Assembly: GCF_003383615.1 (NCBI RefSeq)
Contig: NZ_QNUL01000003.1
Location: 345,312-409,311 of the forward strand
Source of the DNA: Dyadobacter luteus
GTDB taxonomy: Bacteria; Bacteroidota; Bacteroidia; Cytophagales; Spirosomataceae
Length of the DNA: 64,000 bases
Reading direction: 5' to 3'
Below the pieces are notes generated by a model. That model was not told the DNA's origin. It saw nothing but the letters and a program-made list of their open reading frames with translations, and did no database searches. Below, piece by piece: positions 39,311 to 50,300 of the stretch. Numbering within the stretch: the first letter of the stretch is position 1; each line of letters begins with the position of its first letter. The position numbers and the translations under genes are program-made.

Positions 39311-39350
39311 ATTGGTATTCAATTGATGAAAGCTGATAACCCACAGCTAT

Positions 39351-39953
39351 TTATTTCCTGATTCCGCTTAACATAATTTCATGGAAAAAATTGAGTCTGG
39401 TGAGCATTTCATCCAAGCGGTCATATATAATCAAGTCCATTTCCAGACCGTTCTGAGCACTCATGAATACAAACACCATCATATCCATCTCACTTTCCGA
39501 AAACACCCGAAACTCTCCCGACACGATGCCATATTGCAATATACTCTTTACAATATTCGCCTCTTTCTGATCGTATTGCTGCCGGTAGTTTGGTTTGCAG
39601 ATTGTGTCAAGATTCAGCGCTGCTTTTACCTCCGTAATCATGATATTGTAGAGGTTGGTAATCTCCTTTAATCTTTTAAAACGGATCGTTACAAAAACCT
39701 TTAACTTTTCAACAGCAGTAGGCGCTTTGGAAACCTCCTCCTGCACGTAGTTAAAAAACTCATTCTTTTCGCGCTGAATAATGGCGTCGAAAATCTCTTC
39801 CTTACTTTTAAAATAATAGTATAGCGTGCTTTTACCCTTGCCGGCTTCCCTGGCTATTTCTTCCATGGTGGTTTTATCCAAACCATACTTTTGAAACAGT
39901 TTATCAGCGCCATCAAGAATTTTTTCTTTTAATATTTCGTCTTTTGTTTTCAC
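39351..39953 (-). CDS. TetR-family transcriptional regulator
   Basis: A 200-residue regulator. Helix-turn-helix: ILDGADKLFQKYGLDKTTME then EIAREAGKGKSTLYYYFKSKEEIF. The rest is an all-helical ligand domain. The start codon is GTG (39953); no ATG precedes the DNA-binding domain. The gene follows the PL8 lyase in the same direction with a 133-base gap, but TetR proteins usually control efflux or lipid genes, so control of the polysaccharide locus is doubtful. Its target is not visible. Confidence 0.85.
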   Translation of the reverse strand: MKTKDEILKEKILDGADKLFQKYGLDKTTMEEIAREAGKGKSTLYYYFKSKEEIFDAIIQREKNEFFNYVQEEVSKAPTAVEKLKVFVTIRFKRLKEITNLYNIMITEVKAALNLDTICKPNYRQQYDQKEANIVKSILQYGIVSGEFRVFSESEMDMMVFVFMSAQNGLEMDLIIYDRLDEMLTRLNFFHEIMLSGIRK

Positions 39954-40086
39954 AGAAAGTTTGGGAACGATATGCTCAATAAATAGGAATGCATCACATC
40001 CATGCGCAAAAATAGAGTATTAACTCATGGAAACATATGATAGCTACTGTATTAACAAAAATTGTTCCTCAATGTTCTTTGCGATG

Positions 40087-42282
40087 TTACTCAGTCAGTA
40101 AAGCTGAAACGCTCTTCCCAGCCATTCCTTCTTCCGGCAAACTGAATTGCAGCACACTTACTTTTCTGTTTTCATCCCATTCATTTTGCCAGTCCCCTCC
40201 TGCTCCGTTTAGTCTGGTATTCAATTCAAGTCTGATCTTCTTCAATTTTCCCGTAGGATCCGAAACCGTCACTTTCTGAACTTTGCTGTTCTTACGGGTT
40301 ACCATCACCAGGCAAGGCTGATCCGCTTTAATATTTAAGTTATCTCCCAGTTTAACGATACCCGGCTGATAAAAAACAATCTGGCTTAAACCCAAACCGG
40401 TATGCTCCACAGCCTGCATCTGCTCCGTATTTGAGATAATTTTCACCAGATCAGACCGATAAGTGTTCATGGCTGTTTCACTTACGCCAGGCACTACAAT
40501 ATACTGATAAGAGCCGCTTTGCGGTTTTCTGCCGTGATCCAGCCATAGAGTAAATACTTCTTTGGTTACCGGCTCATCGGTCGCCCAGGACTGATGATTG
40601 ATGGATCGCCAGGTGCCGGTTTGCGATTGATTTCTCAATTTCACATTCGCCTTGTCCGGAAACACGTAGCCGATATTGGCATGATGCACCCAGTTTACAT
40701 TTTTCAAATCATACAAATCTGGCTCCAGCTGCCGCTTGTTGTCCGCTTTGACTGTTACTGCTCCATTCAGAAGACTTTGATTCAATGTAGTTGCGACGTT
40801 GAGATCCGCATCTGACTGTATTCCGGCTCCCAGACAGACAAATTCGCTGTCAAAGAAAAACCAAGCCTTTTTAGCTTTCAAAGGATCATGAACACTTTCA
40901 AAATCAAAAGCTGCAGTGCCGTATTTTTCATCGGTCACTCCACCTGTAAAATCCTTTCTTCCCTGTCGCGCCAGCTCATTCCAGTGTGCAACATCCGGCT
41001 TTTGCAACACAGTAGTTCCCGGAATTTTCTGCCAATCCCACACCGGAAAAATCTGCCTGTATTCTTCGCCTGTTACAGATATAAAATTGCTACCATCTCC
41101 ATAATGATGGCTCTTCAGCCCTTCTTCATTATGTGGCTGTTCCATGTTGCTGGCCCTGTTGCTGTGCATGCGCACAGACGTGTAATAGTCCGGCCGCTGA
41201 TGGGTATAATAATGAGAATGCCAAAAATAATAATCCCGGGTAAGTGCCGGTTTCACCTCGCCCCTTCTGATTTTGATGATATTCTCCAGTTCAGCTTTTC
41301 TATAGGAACCGGCTGCTAGCAAATTCTCCGGCAAATCATTCCCTGCGATCTCCAGTGCATCCTTTCTTGTAATTCCACGGTTCTCGGCGCCCGGATCCGG
41401 ATACTTCCCATATACCATCGACTGGCAAATTCCATCCAGATAATAATCGATCAGCACGTGCATAGCGGGTTCGGGCAACGTGTACTTGGTACCGGCTATT
41501 TTTGCAGCCCAGTAGGCAAAGGAATCAGCATATCCCATGCCATATCCCAAGGTTGAAATCACATTATCGGTACGGTGGTGAAAACTCAGATCCGGTTTTA
41601 ACCCTCTTCCCGACGACGTCTTGATTTCAGTAGCCATCACAGCAATAACCCGACTCAAAACCTCCGGATTACGTTGAAAAAGTGCCTGCTTTCCACGCAT
41701 TCCGGCAATCTGAATCAAATCTCCGCCTGGCCGCGCTCCTGACGCTTCCATATTGGCACGTCCTGCAATACGAACGCCTTCCATACGTTGCCGGGGAGTG
41801 AGATCAGTATCCAGTACCAATAAAATATTGATTATCAACTCCGGCGTGCCCATTTCATTCCACCACCAATTCTCACTGATAAAGTCATTGTCAATCCAAA
41901 AATCCAATGCTTTAGAAGCGGAACTTCTCACCTTTACATCATTAAAAAATGGCGAACCGCTTTTCCTGAATGCCCTGGACAAAGCCAGTATATTCGCCAG
42001 ATGTTCACGATGCTGAAAACCCGTTTTCGATACATTTTTGTAGTTAATAGTTGCCCATGTACCATCTGCTTTTTGTGTCCTGATTAACTCACCAATCCTA
42101 TTTTCATCAACTGGCGAATCAAGCAGATCAGCAATAACCCGTTGCCGTATGATCTCCAGATCCGCATCCTGTTCACCCATACCCGCCGGAACAGGTATTG
42201 CGTGGTTATCGCCCGGTCTCCGAAGCTTCTGCGCCAGTGAAACCGTGCCACACAAGATCAGCAGCAATACTATAATTCTCAT
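40087..42282 (-). CDS. Polysaccharide lyase family 8 (chondroitin/hyaluronan-type)
   Basis: A 731-residue secreted enzyme with a signal peptide (ends SLAQ, residue 18). The N-terminal alpha/alpha toroid bears ENWWWNEMGTP (137-147), with N142 as substrate-binding Asn, and SFHHRTDN with H235/H236 followed by Y247, the usual His/Tyr pair. The middle has RMHSNRASNMEQPHNEEG with the expected Arg, Asn and Glu. C-terminal beta domains follow. PL8 lyases cleave uronate-containing glycans (chondroitin, hyaluronan, xanthan) by beta-elimination. The His-Tyr interval is longer than in the characterised enzymes I remember, so specificity should not be assumed. Confidence 0.85.
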   Translation of the reverse strand: MRIIVLLLILCGTVSLAQKLRRPGDNHAIPVPAGMGEQDADLEIIRQRVIADLLDSPVDENRIGELIRTQKADGTWATINYKNVSKTGFQHREHLANILALSRAFRKSGSPFFNDVKVRSSASKALDFWIDNDFISENWWWNEMGTPELIINILLVLDTDLTPRQRMEGVRIAGRANMEASGARPGGDLIQIAGMRGKQALFQRNPEVLSRVIAVMATEIKTSSGRGLKPDLSFHHRTDNVISTLGYGMGYADSFAYWAAKIAGTKYTLPEPAMHVLIDYYLDGICQSMVYGKYPDPGAENRGITRKDALEIAGNDLPENLLAAGSYRKAELENIIKIRRGEVKPALTRDYYFWHSHYYTHQRPDYYTSVRMHSNRASNMEQPHNEEGLKSHHYGDGSNFISVTGEEYRQIFPVWDWQKIPGTTVLQKPDVAHWNELARQGRKDFTGGVTDEKYGTAAFDFESVHDPLKAKKAWFFFDSEFVCLGAGIQSDADLNVATTLNQSLLNGAVTVKADNKRQLEPDLYDLKNVNWVHHANIGYVFPDKANVKLRNQSQTGTWRSINHQSWATDEPVTKEVFTLWLDHGRKPQSGSYQYIVVPGVSETAMNTYRSDLVKIISNTEQMQAVEHTGLGLSQIVFYQPGIVKLGDNLNIKADQPCLVMVTRKNSKVQKVTVSDPTGKLKKIRLELNTRLNGAGGDWQNEWDENRKVSVLQFSLPEEGMAGKSVSALLTE

Positions 42283-42382
42283 AAATGATGTATTTCAATA
42301 TTAATTTCGAAAGGTCAAGTTAGCAAAAGCTGACGTTATCGCAGCAGTACCGTAATGGCCAGGGGAATATATACTCGTTAAC

Positions 42383-44254
42383 CTATTTCACATTCCAGGT
42401 GGTAAGCGCTCTGGCAGGCTTTACTTTTCCGTCTGTAGTGAAATAAGCATTAAAGCTCTCTGAAGAAGACGCTGGTATTTCAACTTCAAAACCCACAAAT
42501 TGTGTGTCCGGATTGGCGGCATCATAGTCGTGCGTTGGCGTTGTCGGCCATATTTTGATTTCAATCTTAGCCTTCGTTTCAAACTTCAAAAGCATTTTTT
42601 TGCCATTTTTAGTCAGTTCCACCGTTTTACCATCTATGATTTTTACCTCTGCAGCTGTTAGTAAATTCCAACGCATTTTAACCGGTTTATCCAGTGTTTT
42701 GATCTCATCTCTTACGACCACATACTTCTGATCCTGAATCGCAATTCCTCTTTTGGCTTCAGCCACCTGATCTTTGTAGATTTGAGAAATATCCATTGTT
42801 ACAGCCGGCTGAGCTTCGTCGTGAGATCTGGTATCAATTTTGGCATATCCCTTCACATTCTGTAGTTGTCCATCAAAGGTCAGCGTGTTGTGCGCAAAGT
42901 TATTGAGACGGAACACTTCCCAACGCTGAGAGTTCTGAGCCCTGTTCCACAAATCCACTCCTTTGGTTTCAAGTGAATTATAATCCTGCATTCCAAAGTC
43001 TGATGCCCAACGCTCCCCCTGCACGTCAATCACAAAGGAGCCTATATCCATGTGCGCATGACTTACTGAGGGTGAACCAGCTTTTACGCCCACAAAAATG
43101 GCATTGGGATCCGTCCAGGAAGTGCGCATAAGTGCGACGGGCGAAGGCCCCTGCCCAATCCAAACTTTATGAACCGGTGCCTTTACTTTTTCCAGATCAG
43201 TTTTCGCTCCCCAAATCAGCATGGCAGGCAGTAATCTGTTACCAACAAACCTTACGTTTTTGGATGACATCATATTCCGTTGAGACCATAATAATGTCGG
43301 ATCATCGTTCTTGACTGCAAACCAGAACATCGCCGGACTGAGGCCGTTCTTTAACCCGCTATCCCCCCAGTTATGAGCCAAACCTGTAGGCCCCACCAGG
43401 TTTTGAAAGAAGTCTGCTGTTTTCAGGAAACCGGAAGATTGGGAAAGCCCGAAATCGCTTCCCAGCGCCTTTTCCAATACACTCACCAATAACACGTTAA
43501 AGCTTGTACCATATTCCCAGTAACCAAACCCCTCGGGATAGGCTCCATCAGGATGGTAGGCTGGTTTTACAGCTTTAGGTAGTGATTCCAATGCACGGGC
43601 AATAGTTTTTTCAGCAAGGTCGGGCTCGTGCTCGGCAATAGCCAAAACTCCGAACACCATTCCCGCATTACATACCTGATTCCAGTTGTTATCTGATGAA
43701 AGAAACCCGTTGTATTTTTTATCATAGGATGGATCAATACCCTTTTCCCTGATGGCCTGGCGAATTTTCAACCGTGATTCTTCGGGCAACTTATCATGAA
43801 GCCAATCGTAACCGATAGCCACGCCAAGCGTCATTTCAGCCACATCCAGAAAATGGGATGGATTCCAGTCTGTGAAACCGGAGACGGCTAGCATTTCACT
43901 TTCCGCTCGTTTCAGATATTTTTGATCGCCTGTGGTCCGATATGCATAAGACAGTTGAAACACGCGCCGGAGACATTCACGTGATACGCTCAGAAGACGC
44001 TTGCCGGTCTGTATTCTTTCCAATGTTTTTTCGTTGACCAGCTTGTCACACTCTGCCAATATAGCCTGATGTACGTTGTTCCATTCTGTATGCTTTTTCA
44101 CCTGCTGATTAACCAGCGTCTCCTCGCCTTTCAGCAACAATAATCTCGGATGCTGTGCAGACATGGAACGTACCAGTTCTGAGACGGATTGCTGAGCCAT
44201 GCAAAAGCCCGACAATAACGTCAGAGCAAGGGTTAGGTTTATGAGTTTTTTCAT
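42383..44254 (-). CDS. Heparinase II/III-family polysaccharide lyase
   Basis: About 623 residues; the ATG at 44254 (MKKLINLTLALTLLSGFCMAQ) gives a good signal peptide, whereas the longer frame does not. The N-terminal alpha/alpha toroid (DNNWNQVCNAGMVFG, GYWEYGTSF with candidate Tyr) is followed by the heparinase II/III domain with SHAHMDIGSFVIDVQGERWASDFG, the metal-linked His/Asp motif. Families PL12, PL15, PL17 and PL21 share this layout and act on heparin, heparan or alginate. Located just upstream of the PL8 gene, it should help depolymerise an acidic polysaccharide. A terminator separates it from the DUF1735 gene. Confidence 0.85.
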   Translation of the reverse strand: MKKLINLTLALTLLSGFCMAQQSVSELVRSMSAQHPRLLLLKGEETLVNQQVKKHTEWNNVHQAILAECDKLVNEKTLERIQTGKRLLSVSRECLRRVFQLSYAYRTTGDQKYLKRAESEMLAVSGFTDWNPSHFLDVAEMTLGVAIGYDWLHDKLPEESRLKIRQAIREKGIDPSYDKKYNGFLSSDNNWNQVCNAGMVFGVLAIAEHEPDLAEKTIARALESLPKAVKPAYHPDGAYPEGFGYWEYGTSFNVLLVSVLEKALGSDFGLSQSSGFLKTADFFQNLVGPTGLAHNWGDSGLKNGLSPAMFWFAVKNDDPTLLWSQRNMMSSKNVRFVGNRLLPAMLIWGAKTDLEKVKAPVHKVWIGQGPSPVALMRTSWTDPNAIFVGVKAGSPSVSHAHMDIGSFVIDVQGERWASDFGMQDYNSLETKGVDLWNRAQNSQRWEVFRLNNFAHNTLTFDGQLQNVKGYAKIDTRSHDEAQPAVTMDISQIYKDQVAEAKRGIAIQDQKYVVVRDEIKTLDKPVKMRWNLLTAAEVKIIDGKTVELTKNGKKMLLKFETKAKIEIKIWPTTPTHDYDAANPDTQFVGFEVEIPASSSESFNAYFTTDGKVKPARALTTWNVK

Positions 44255-44391
44255 CAGATTATTTATGAGCAGTTTAAGAAATAGTATCCAATTAAGGAAG
44301 GTGGAACTGATATCGAAAGTAACCATGTAACTACCTCTCTACCTTTTCAAAAGCAAGTTGATACCTTTTTATACGTAGTATTTTCTAAAAC

Positions 44392-44427
44392 AACCAGGCC
44401 CGAAACGTTATGATTCCGGGCCTGGTT
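44392..44427 (-). terminator. Intrinsic terminator after the DUF1735 gene
   Basis: AACCAGGCCCG (44392-44402) pairs with CGGGCCTGGTT (44417-44427). On the - strand it is followed by TTTTAG. It lies 30 bases past the DUF1735 stop and would split the transport genes from the lyase genes. Confidence 0.8.
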
Positions 44428-44456
44428 TTCTACTTGTTTGCAAAATCAATGCTTTA

Positions 44457-45422
44457 TTAATTATAATTCGCCGGATTTTCATCCTGCCACTCATTTACAC
44501 CATCCCTGATTCTGTTGCGGAAAGTGAGCGTATCCTGGGCAAATGAAGTGGTTCCATCTGCATTAGCATATTTATAACGAAGCACAATGCGCCTATCCTG
44601 TAACAATTTAGAGCGGTTGAAAACACTTTCTCCGTCAGGAAGGATTTCAACTGCTGAGCCGGGTGCCTTGCTCACTGTAACTTTAGTACCCTCTAGTGTC
44701 AGCTTCATAGAGCCTGCCTGATCACTAATTTTATTGGTTACCAATGCGTTGGGTGCCACCGTTTTCAGGTTCAGAATTTTCACTTCGGGCGAAGGAATCG
44801 TCGTATAATAGCGAATGGTGTTCACCACTTTGCCGGTTGCGTCTTTCACCGTGGTAACTCCGCCATGCCAGTAGTTCCCGAACAGCATGTTCTCGTATTT
44901 GAGTGCTACTACAGTAAAAGCTTTTGCCCTGTGAATCGAGTCAGCGTCGGCTGTCGTGATCTGGAATGGTATTGCATATCCAGGTTTGATTGTCGCCAGA
45001 TCCTGCAGAAAACGGGCAGAATCTGCTTTAATAGTCACCGCACCCATGTGATTACCTTGTTTGATAATCATCTTGCTGTTATCTGAAATCGTGAAATACG
45101 ATGCCGGCATTAACTTCAGCGTGTCCACAGGAGCAATTGCTTCTTTGATATAGTTGGCACCCGCCTTCATGGCAGCGAGTATGTTGGCATTGATCAGGGA
45201 ATTGTCCATCGTGAAATTGACCACTCTGTCCTGACGGTTCTCCCGCACACCGCCCAAAGCAGCACCTACCTCAATTTTCATCCCTTCACCTACCACAAAT
45301 GTGCGGACATTGGTTTGATACATGAAATAGATGGAGCTGTAATCAAAGTCTTTGATATAGTCTTCGTAACAGGAAGTCATGCCTGCGAGCAGAAATAAAG
45401 CGGCTGTGATCGTTTTTTTCAT
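44457..45422 (-). CDS. DUF1735-type surface lipoprotein
   Basis: A 321-residue lipoprotein with lipobox GMTSC (Cys18). The N-terminal part (SSIYFMYQTNVRTFVVGEGMKIEVGAALGGV, DRVVNFTMDN) fits DUF1735, a beta-sandwich domain common in SusE/SusF-position proteins. The C-terminal half (FGNYWHGGVTT to GVNEWQDENP) resembles the DUF4361 companion domain. It is encoded directly after susD-B, the usual place for a surface glycan-binding protein. It probably binds the polysaccharide at the outer membrane. No catalytic residues are seen. Confidence 0.8.
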   Translation of the reverse strand: MKKTITAALFLLAGMTSCYEDYIKDFDYSSIYFMYQTNVRTFVVGEGMKIEVGAALGGVRENRQDRVVNFTMDNSLINANILAAMKAGANYIKEAIAPVDTLKLMPASYFTISDNSKMIIKQGNHMGAVTIKADSARFLQDLATIKPGYAIPFQITTADADSIHRAKAFTVVALKYENMLFGNYWHGGVTTVKDATGKVVNTIRYYTTIPSPEVKILNLKTVAPNALVTNKISDQAGSMKLTLEGTKVTVSKAPGSAVEILPDGESVFNRSKLLQDRRIVLRYKYANADGTTSFAQDTLTFRNRIRDGVNEWQDENPANYN

Positions 45423-45490
45423 ATCCTTATTGTCTGTGGGATTGACCTGTAAAGCGTGAATCCCAGTGATTACTTAGTTGTTTCTGCAAA

Positions 45491-47302
45491 TCATTTCCAG
45501 GTTGTCCATCCTTCGTTCTGTACCAGATTGCTCATTCTCAGCATTTCGTCAAAAGGAATAGGTAAAGAACCCGAAGCAAAGGACCGCGATTCGGCAAGGT
45601 CGTCGAGTTTGTAAGTAAATGATCCGTCTGAATTTCTGGTAATGAGCGGACGGTGAACGGGTTTGTTAATTTCATTGAGTCCTGTTGACCAGCGTCTGAT
45701 ATCGTAGAAGCGCTGTCCTTCAAAACAAAATTCAATCCTGCGTTCATTTTTAACAAACTCTCCAAAAGCCGTTTTGCCCGCTGCAGCGACTTTCGTCAGG
45801 TAAGGATCCAGAACGAATCCTTTTCCACCATCGGTATTATTTTTAGCTCTGATCAAAGCCATGGCATCTTTTGCTGAAATACCATATTTACTTCCTAGCG
45901 GGCCTTCCACCTGATTGGCTGCTTCGGCAAAAGCAAATACCATGTTTTCCCAGCGAATGAAGATTTTGGTATGCGGTTGGCGGTTGATCGCATTATCTCC
46001 CCAGTTCAGCCCCATAAATACCATTTTCTTGATATGATAGTTGGTTCTGCTGTTTGCCGGTGGCCCCGGTGCATCTTTTCCTCCTGTCCAGTTTTCGAAC
46101 GTATACATGGGCGTGGTGCTGGAACTGTTCAGCCGCATCGCTTTAGCATTGTTGTGAAAAATGGTAGCATAAAGTCTCGGATCTCTGTTATCGTAAGGCC
46201 TGGCAGGATTGTATCCGCTCTCCGGATCTGTAATCGGAAAACCGTTCGCCATCGGGAATGCGTCTACAAGCTCCTGTGTTGCGCCTACCTGGCCATTTCC
46301 CTGAAAACCACCCGGATAAAACATACGCTCCATCGCATCGTTGCCATTGTTATACCGTGCAGAAAAAACGATTCCCCCGAAATTGGGATTAAACCAATCG
46401 ACTGCTTTTGTGGGACCGAAACCATTCGTTACTGCATCTGTTTTTTGTTTAAAATCCATTACCACTTTGGCATTTTTTGCAGCAGAATCCCATCTGGCTA
46501 CATTGTTGGCGGGGTTGAAACGCGGGCTCGCCCAGGTTTGATATACGAGCGCTTTCAATGCTTTGGTAGTGATGCCGTCGAAACGTCCCCAATAGCGCCC
46601 ACCGGCATATGCTCTGTCATTCACATTCGGAACGAGGTAGTCTCTATGTGCAATCGGCAAATACTTGTAGGCCGAATCGCAATCGGCAATGATCTGCTGC
46701 ACGCATTCGTCATAGGTATTACGCTTCAGGTTTGTTTCTGCTTTTACATCAATCGGTTCCAGTACAATAGGAAAACCAAGTAACTGACCATCCATTCCTT
46801 TTCCTCCGAATTTTTGTAAAAGATCCCACTGGAACCAGGCACGCAAAGCGAAAGCTTCTCCCTGCAAACGGGTTTTCACAAGACTGTCCAGATGCGCATT
46901 GACAAGGAAACGGGTATTGAAACCTCTGCGGTCTTTCAGGAAAAGATTCACGAGATAGATAGACCGGTAATCGCGATCCCAATAGGTACGGAAAGGATCC
47001 TGGCTTGTAGGCAAAGCCCCAGTTGCCAGTCTGACCATGGCATTGGTAGTAGCAGTAATCACCACGTCGTCACTTGCCCCATCCAGGAAAACACCTTCGT
47101 TATCGTTATAGTTACGAGGCATGTTGTCGTAGCATTGGCCCACAAGTCCCTGCACCATGTCCTGGTATTTCCAGATATCTTCCGTGGTTCTGTTTCCATT
47201 CGGATAAGGCTCCAGATAGTCAACGCAGGATAACAGTGTGAGCGTTACCATCAGTATCGCGCCCAGACTTTTGATTTTTATATTTTTGAAATCCATAATC
47301 AT
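45491..47302 (-). CDS. SusD-like lipoprotein (pair B)
   Basis: A 603-residue lipoprotein: lipobox LTLLSC, then VDYLEPYPNGNRTTEDIWKYQDMVQGLV, the SusD N-terminal pattern. RLQGEAFALRAWFQWDLLQKFGG is the TPR-like helix and FVKNERRIEFCFEGQRFYDIRRW the C-terminal signature. It is the partner of the SusC at 47309, from which it is separated by six bases. It should act as the ligand-capturing lid of that transporter. Confidence 0.93.
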   Translation of the reverse strand: MIMDFKNIKIKSLGAILMVTLTLLSCVDYLEPYPNGNRTTEDIWKYQDMVQGLVGQCYDNMPRNYNDNEGVFLDGASDDVVITATTNAMVRLATGALPTSQDPFRTYWDRDYRSIYLVNLFLKDRRGFNTRFLVNAHLDSLVKTRLQGEAFALRAWFQWDLLQKFGGKGMDGQLLGFPIVLEPIDVKAETNLKRNTYDECVQQIIADCDSAYKYLPIAHRDYLVPNVNDRAYAGGRYWGRFDGITTKALKALVYQTWASPRFNPANNVARWDSAAKNAKVVMDFKQKTDAVTNGFGPTKAVDWFNPNFGGIVFSARYNNGNDAMERMFYPGGFQGNGQVGATQELVDAFPMANGFPITDPESGYNPARPYDNRDPRLYATIFHNNAKAMRLNSSSTTPMYTFENWTGGKDAPGPPANSRTNYHIKKMVFMGLNWGDNAINRQPHTKIFIRWENMVFAFAEAANQVEGPLGSKYGISAKDAMALIRAKNNTDGGKGFVLDPYLTKVAAAGKTAFGEFVKNERRIEFCFEGQRFYDIRRWSTGLNEINKPVHRPLITRNSDGSFTYKLDDLAESRSFASGSLPIPFDEMLRMSNLVQNEGWTTWK

Positions 47303-47308
47303 TCGTGA

Positions 47309-50300
47309 TTAAAATGTGAGCTTCACTCCACCTGTGAATGTTCTGAAAAGGGGATTCACGGTTACACCTGAATTGATCGATTCAGGATCCACATCCTTGA
47401 TTTTAGACACTGTAAGCAAATTCGCTCCGCGTACATACAATCTTAATCCTCTGGCTCCGATCACCTGTGCAGCGCCGGCAGGCACATTGTAAGCCAGCTC
47501 TACATTCTGAATTTTGAAATAACCACCGTCTCTCAGCCAGAAATTTGAACCGATAAAATTGTTATTGACCTTCTGATACGTCAGGCGGGGATAATCGCCA
47601 CCTTCATTTTCTTTTACGAAATTGGAGTAATTGTTGTCATTCCAGCCGTTCCAGAAATACTTGTTGGTCATGCCGATATCGTAAAACGCCCGTCCGTTAC
47701 CTACCGCAGTCAATTCAAAATTTTTGAAACCCACCCGAAGATTTAGCGCATAAATCAGTCTCGGAGAAGAGTGTCCTATCTGGCTCTGGTCGTTGTCATC
47801 TACTACTCCATCACCATTTTTATCCTGGTATTTCAAATCTCCCTGTTTGAGCACCTCATCATAGATCTGAGGAACAATTCTGGTTTCTTCGTCGCTGCTG
47901 AACTTCCCAAGATAGGTCTGTCCCCAGTAGCCATCTGTAGGTGTTCCGATGCGGGTCTGATAATCAAAGCGGTAGGCAGGCTCATCGTATTTGAGGATTT
48001 TACTATTTTGAACAGATGCATTACCACCTACGGAGAAACGGACTGCTCCAACTTTGTCAGAGTATTGGATACCTGTTTCCACTCCGAAAAAACGCATTTT
48101 GTTGTAATTGAACCAGGGACGGGATGTGGATATACCAGCAACAAGAGGGACAGTATTCGCCAGCTGCGACACCATTCCATCACGCAGGTTATTGAAGTAA
48201 TTCACCTCAACCGAAAGCTTTCTGTTGAATAGTAAGGCATCCATACCTATACTAATTTCCTTTCTTTTCTCCCACGTCAGATCAGGATTACCAATACGGG
48301 CAGGCGTTGTTCTGTATACAGCGTTATCAGTATTACTGCCAAACCACTGATTCGTAGAAAAAGGCCCGAAAGCAGCACCGGTAGAGTTTACGCCCCAACG
48401 ATCCAGATCATAAAACGGAGGCAGGAAGCTTTCATAACCCAGAATCCCGCCTTCAACTCTTAGTTTGAGATAATTAACCGGCGTTACATTTTTCAGGAAA
48501 CTTTCTTCTGACAATACCCAGCCAATACCCGCAGAAGGAAACATGGCGTATCTTTTGTCTTTGGCAAAGCTGTAGGTACCTGCGTAATTAAGCACTCCCT
48601 GAAATACGTACCTGTCTTTGAAGGAATAAATTCCGGTAAGTATTGCATTCTGCTGACGTTGCGGCTCCTCTATTCCGTTTTTGGAAATTCTTGAAAGGAA
48701 ATAGGTAAGTCCTACCTGCAAGTCATTAGCGCCCCATGTTTTGTCATAGCTCAGGTTTTCATAGATCACAAAACGTTGGGAATAGTAGTCGTGCAGTTTG
48801 GCCATACCCGGCATGTCCACACCATCGTGTACTTTCGATAAACGAATAGTGTCCTGGCCTGAGGCGGTGGTTCCAGGCGTAGCGATATAGGCGATATAAT
48901 CTTCAGCCTTACCAATACGCAAACTATTGAATACATTAAACCCAGCATAAGTTCTCGATTTCAAACCGGGCAATATCTCTTTCATATCATATTCGAAAGT
49001 GACATTAGATGCTCCTGTACGTCCCTTTTCAGAATAGTATCCGTTATGAACAAGGTTGCCGATAGGATTGGTTTTGAAGTTGGAACTTACACCGTACCAG
49101 GGTGCAACTGCATTGTCCCCAAAGGCAGCATACACCGGAAATGCGATTGGTGGCGTATTGGTAATATCATTGATTACCGTATTGAATTCTACCAGATCCA
49201 GAGCAGTATTGGTGTTGCCGTCTTCATTGGTAAAATTGGAATTGTAGCCATAATTGGGTGAACGGCGAATGGTTAATCCTCCGAAAAAGTCGACTTTTAC
49301 TTTGATCAGTTCATTGATCTTCACATCAATATTGGATCGAACATTGATCCTGTGATAGTCAGAGATATCACCGATCTTGTAAATATCTCCTTCTCCATTG
49401 TAGCCCAGATACGCATTGTACTGAATCGTTTCGTTTCCTCCGCCTGATGACAAATTGGCTCTGCGGAAGGACTTCGAATTTTTCAGCATCATATTCCTAA
49501 AATCCACGCTCGGCGTGTACATATTATATGGGTCATTTTGTGCATATCCGTTAATAGCCGATTCGCTGTACAAAGGCGTCATTCCGCTATTGATCCGCGC
49601 CGTGTTATTTAGTCTTGCATAGTCGGCACCGGAAGCCCAGCCAGGAAAACGGTCAACAATACTTACACCTTCTTCCACATTCACATTCATCACACGCTCG
49701 TGTGCTTTACCCCGTTTTGTTTTGATATAGATGATCCCATTGGCTCCACGCGGCCCGAGCATCGCTTTGCCCACAATATCCTTGATAACCGTCACTGTTT
49801 CAATTTCCTGAGGATCCAGGTTCATTTCTGTAATATCTGTCGGAATGTCGTCAATGATAAAAATCGGACTGAAACCTCTGGAAGTAATTCCCACTTTCTC
49901 TGTTACCCTGAAAAAACCAAGTTCTTCCTCAGCGTTCAGACCGGTTGATCCGTCTCTTTCGGTTACCTCAATACCTGTGGCAATACCGGCAAACGCGTTT
50001 CTGAGATCATTGGTTGGATATTTTTCAAGATCCTGTGTCCTGAATACGTTGTAGCTGCCGGTCGTTTTTCGCTTCAACAGATTCATGTAAGGCATAGGCA
50101 CCTCATCATCCGGAGTCATATAGAGCTTCGCCTTTTTCAAGACAATGTTATCTTCAATCAAATCTCCGATCAGAGAAACCTTTTTGCTGTAACCATAAGA
50201 AGTTACAGTGATAAAATCTGCGGGCAATGCTTTGAAATTGAAACTCCCTTTGTCATTTGTCTCGGCATGAATAAGCCCCTCTCCTACTACTACGGTGGCC

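Noticed and set aside
40888..41319. Long opposite-strand frames inside the PL8 gene and similar shadows in SusC/SusD genes
   Set aside because: They lie antisense to strongly supported genes, lack family motifs and have unlikely composition.
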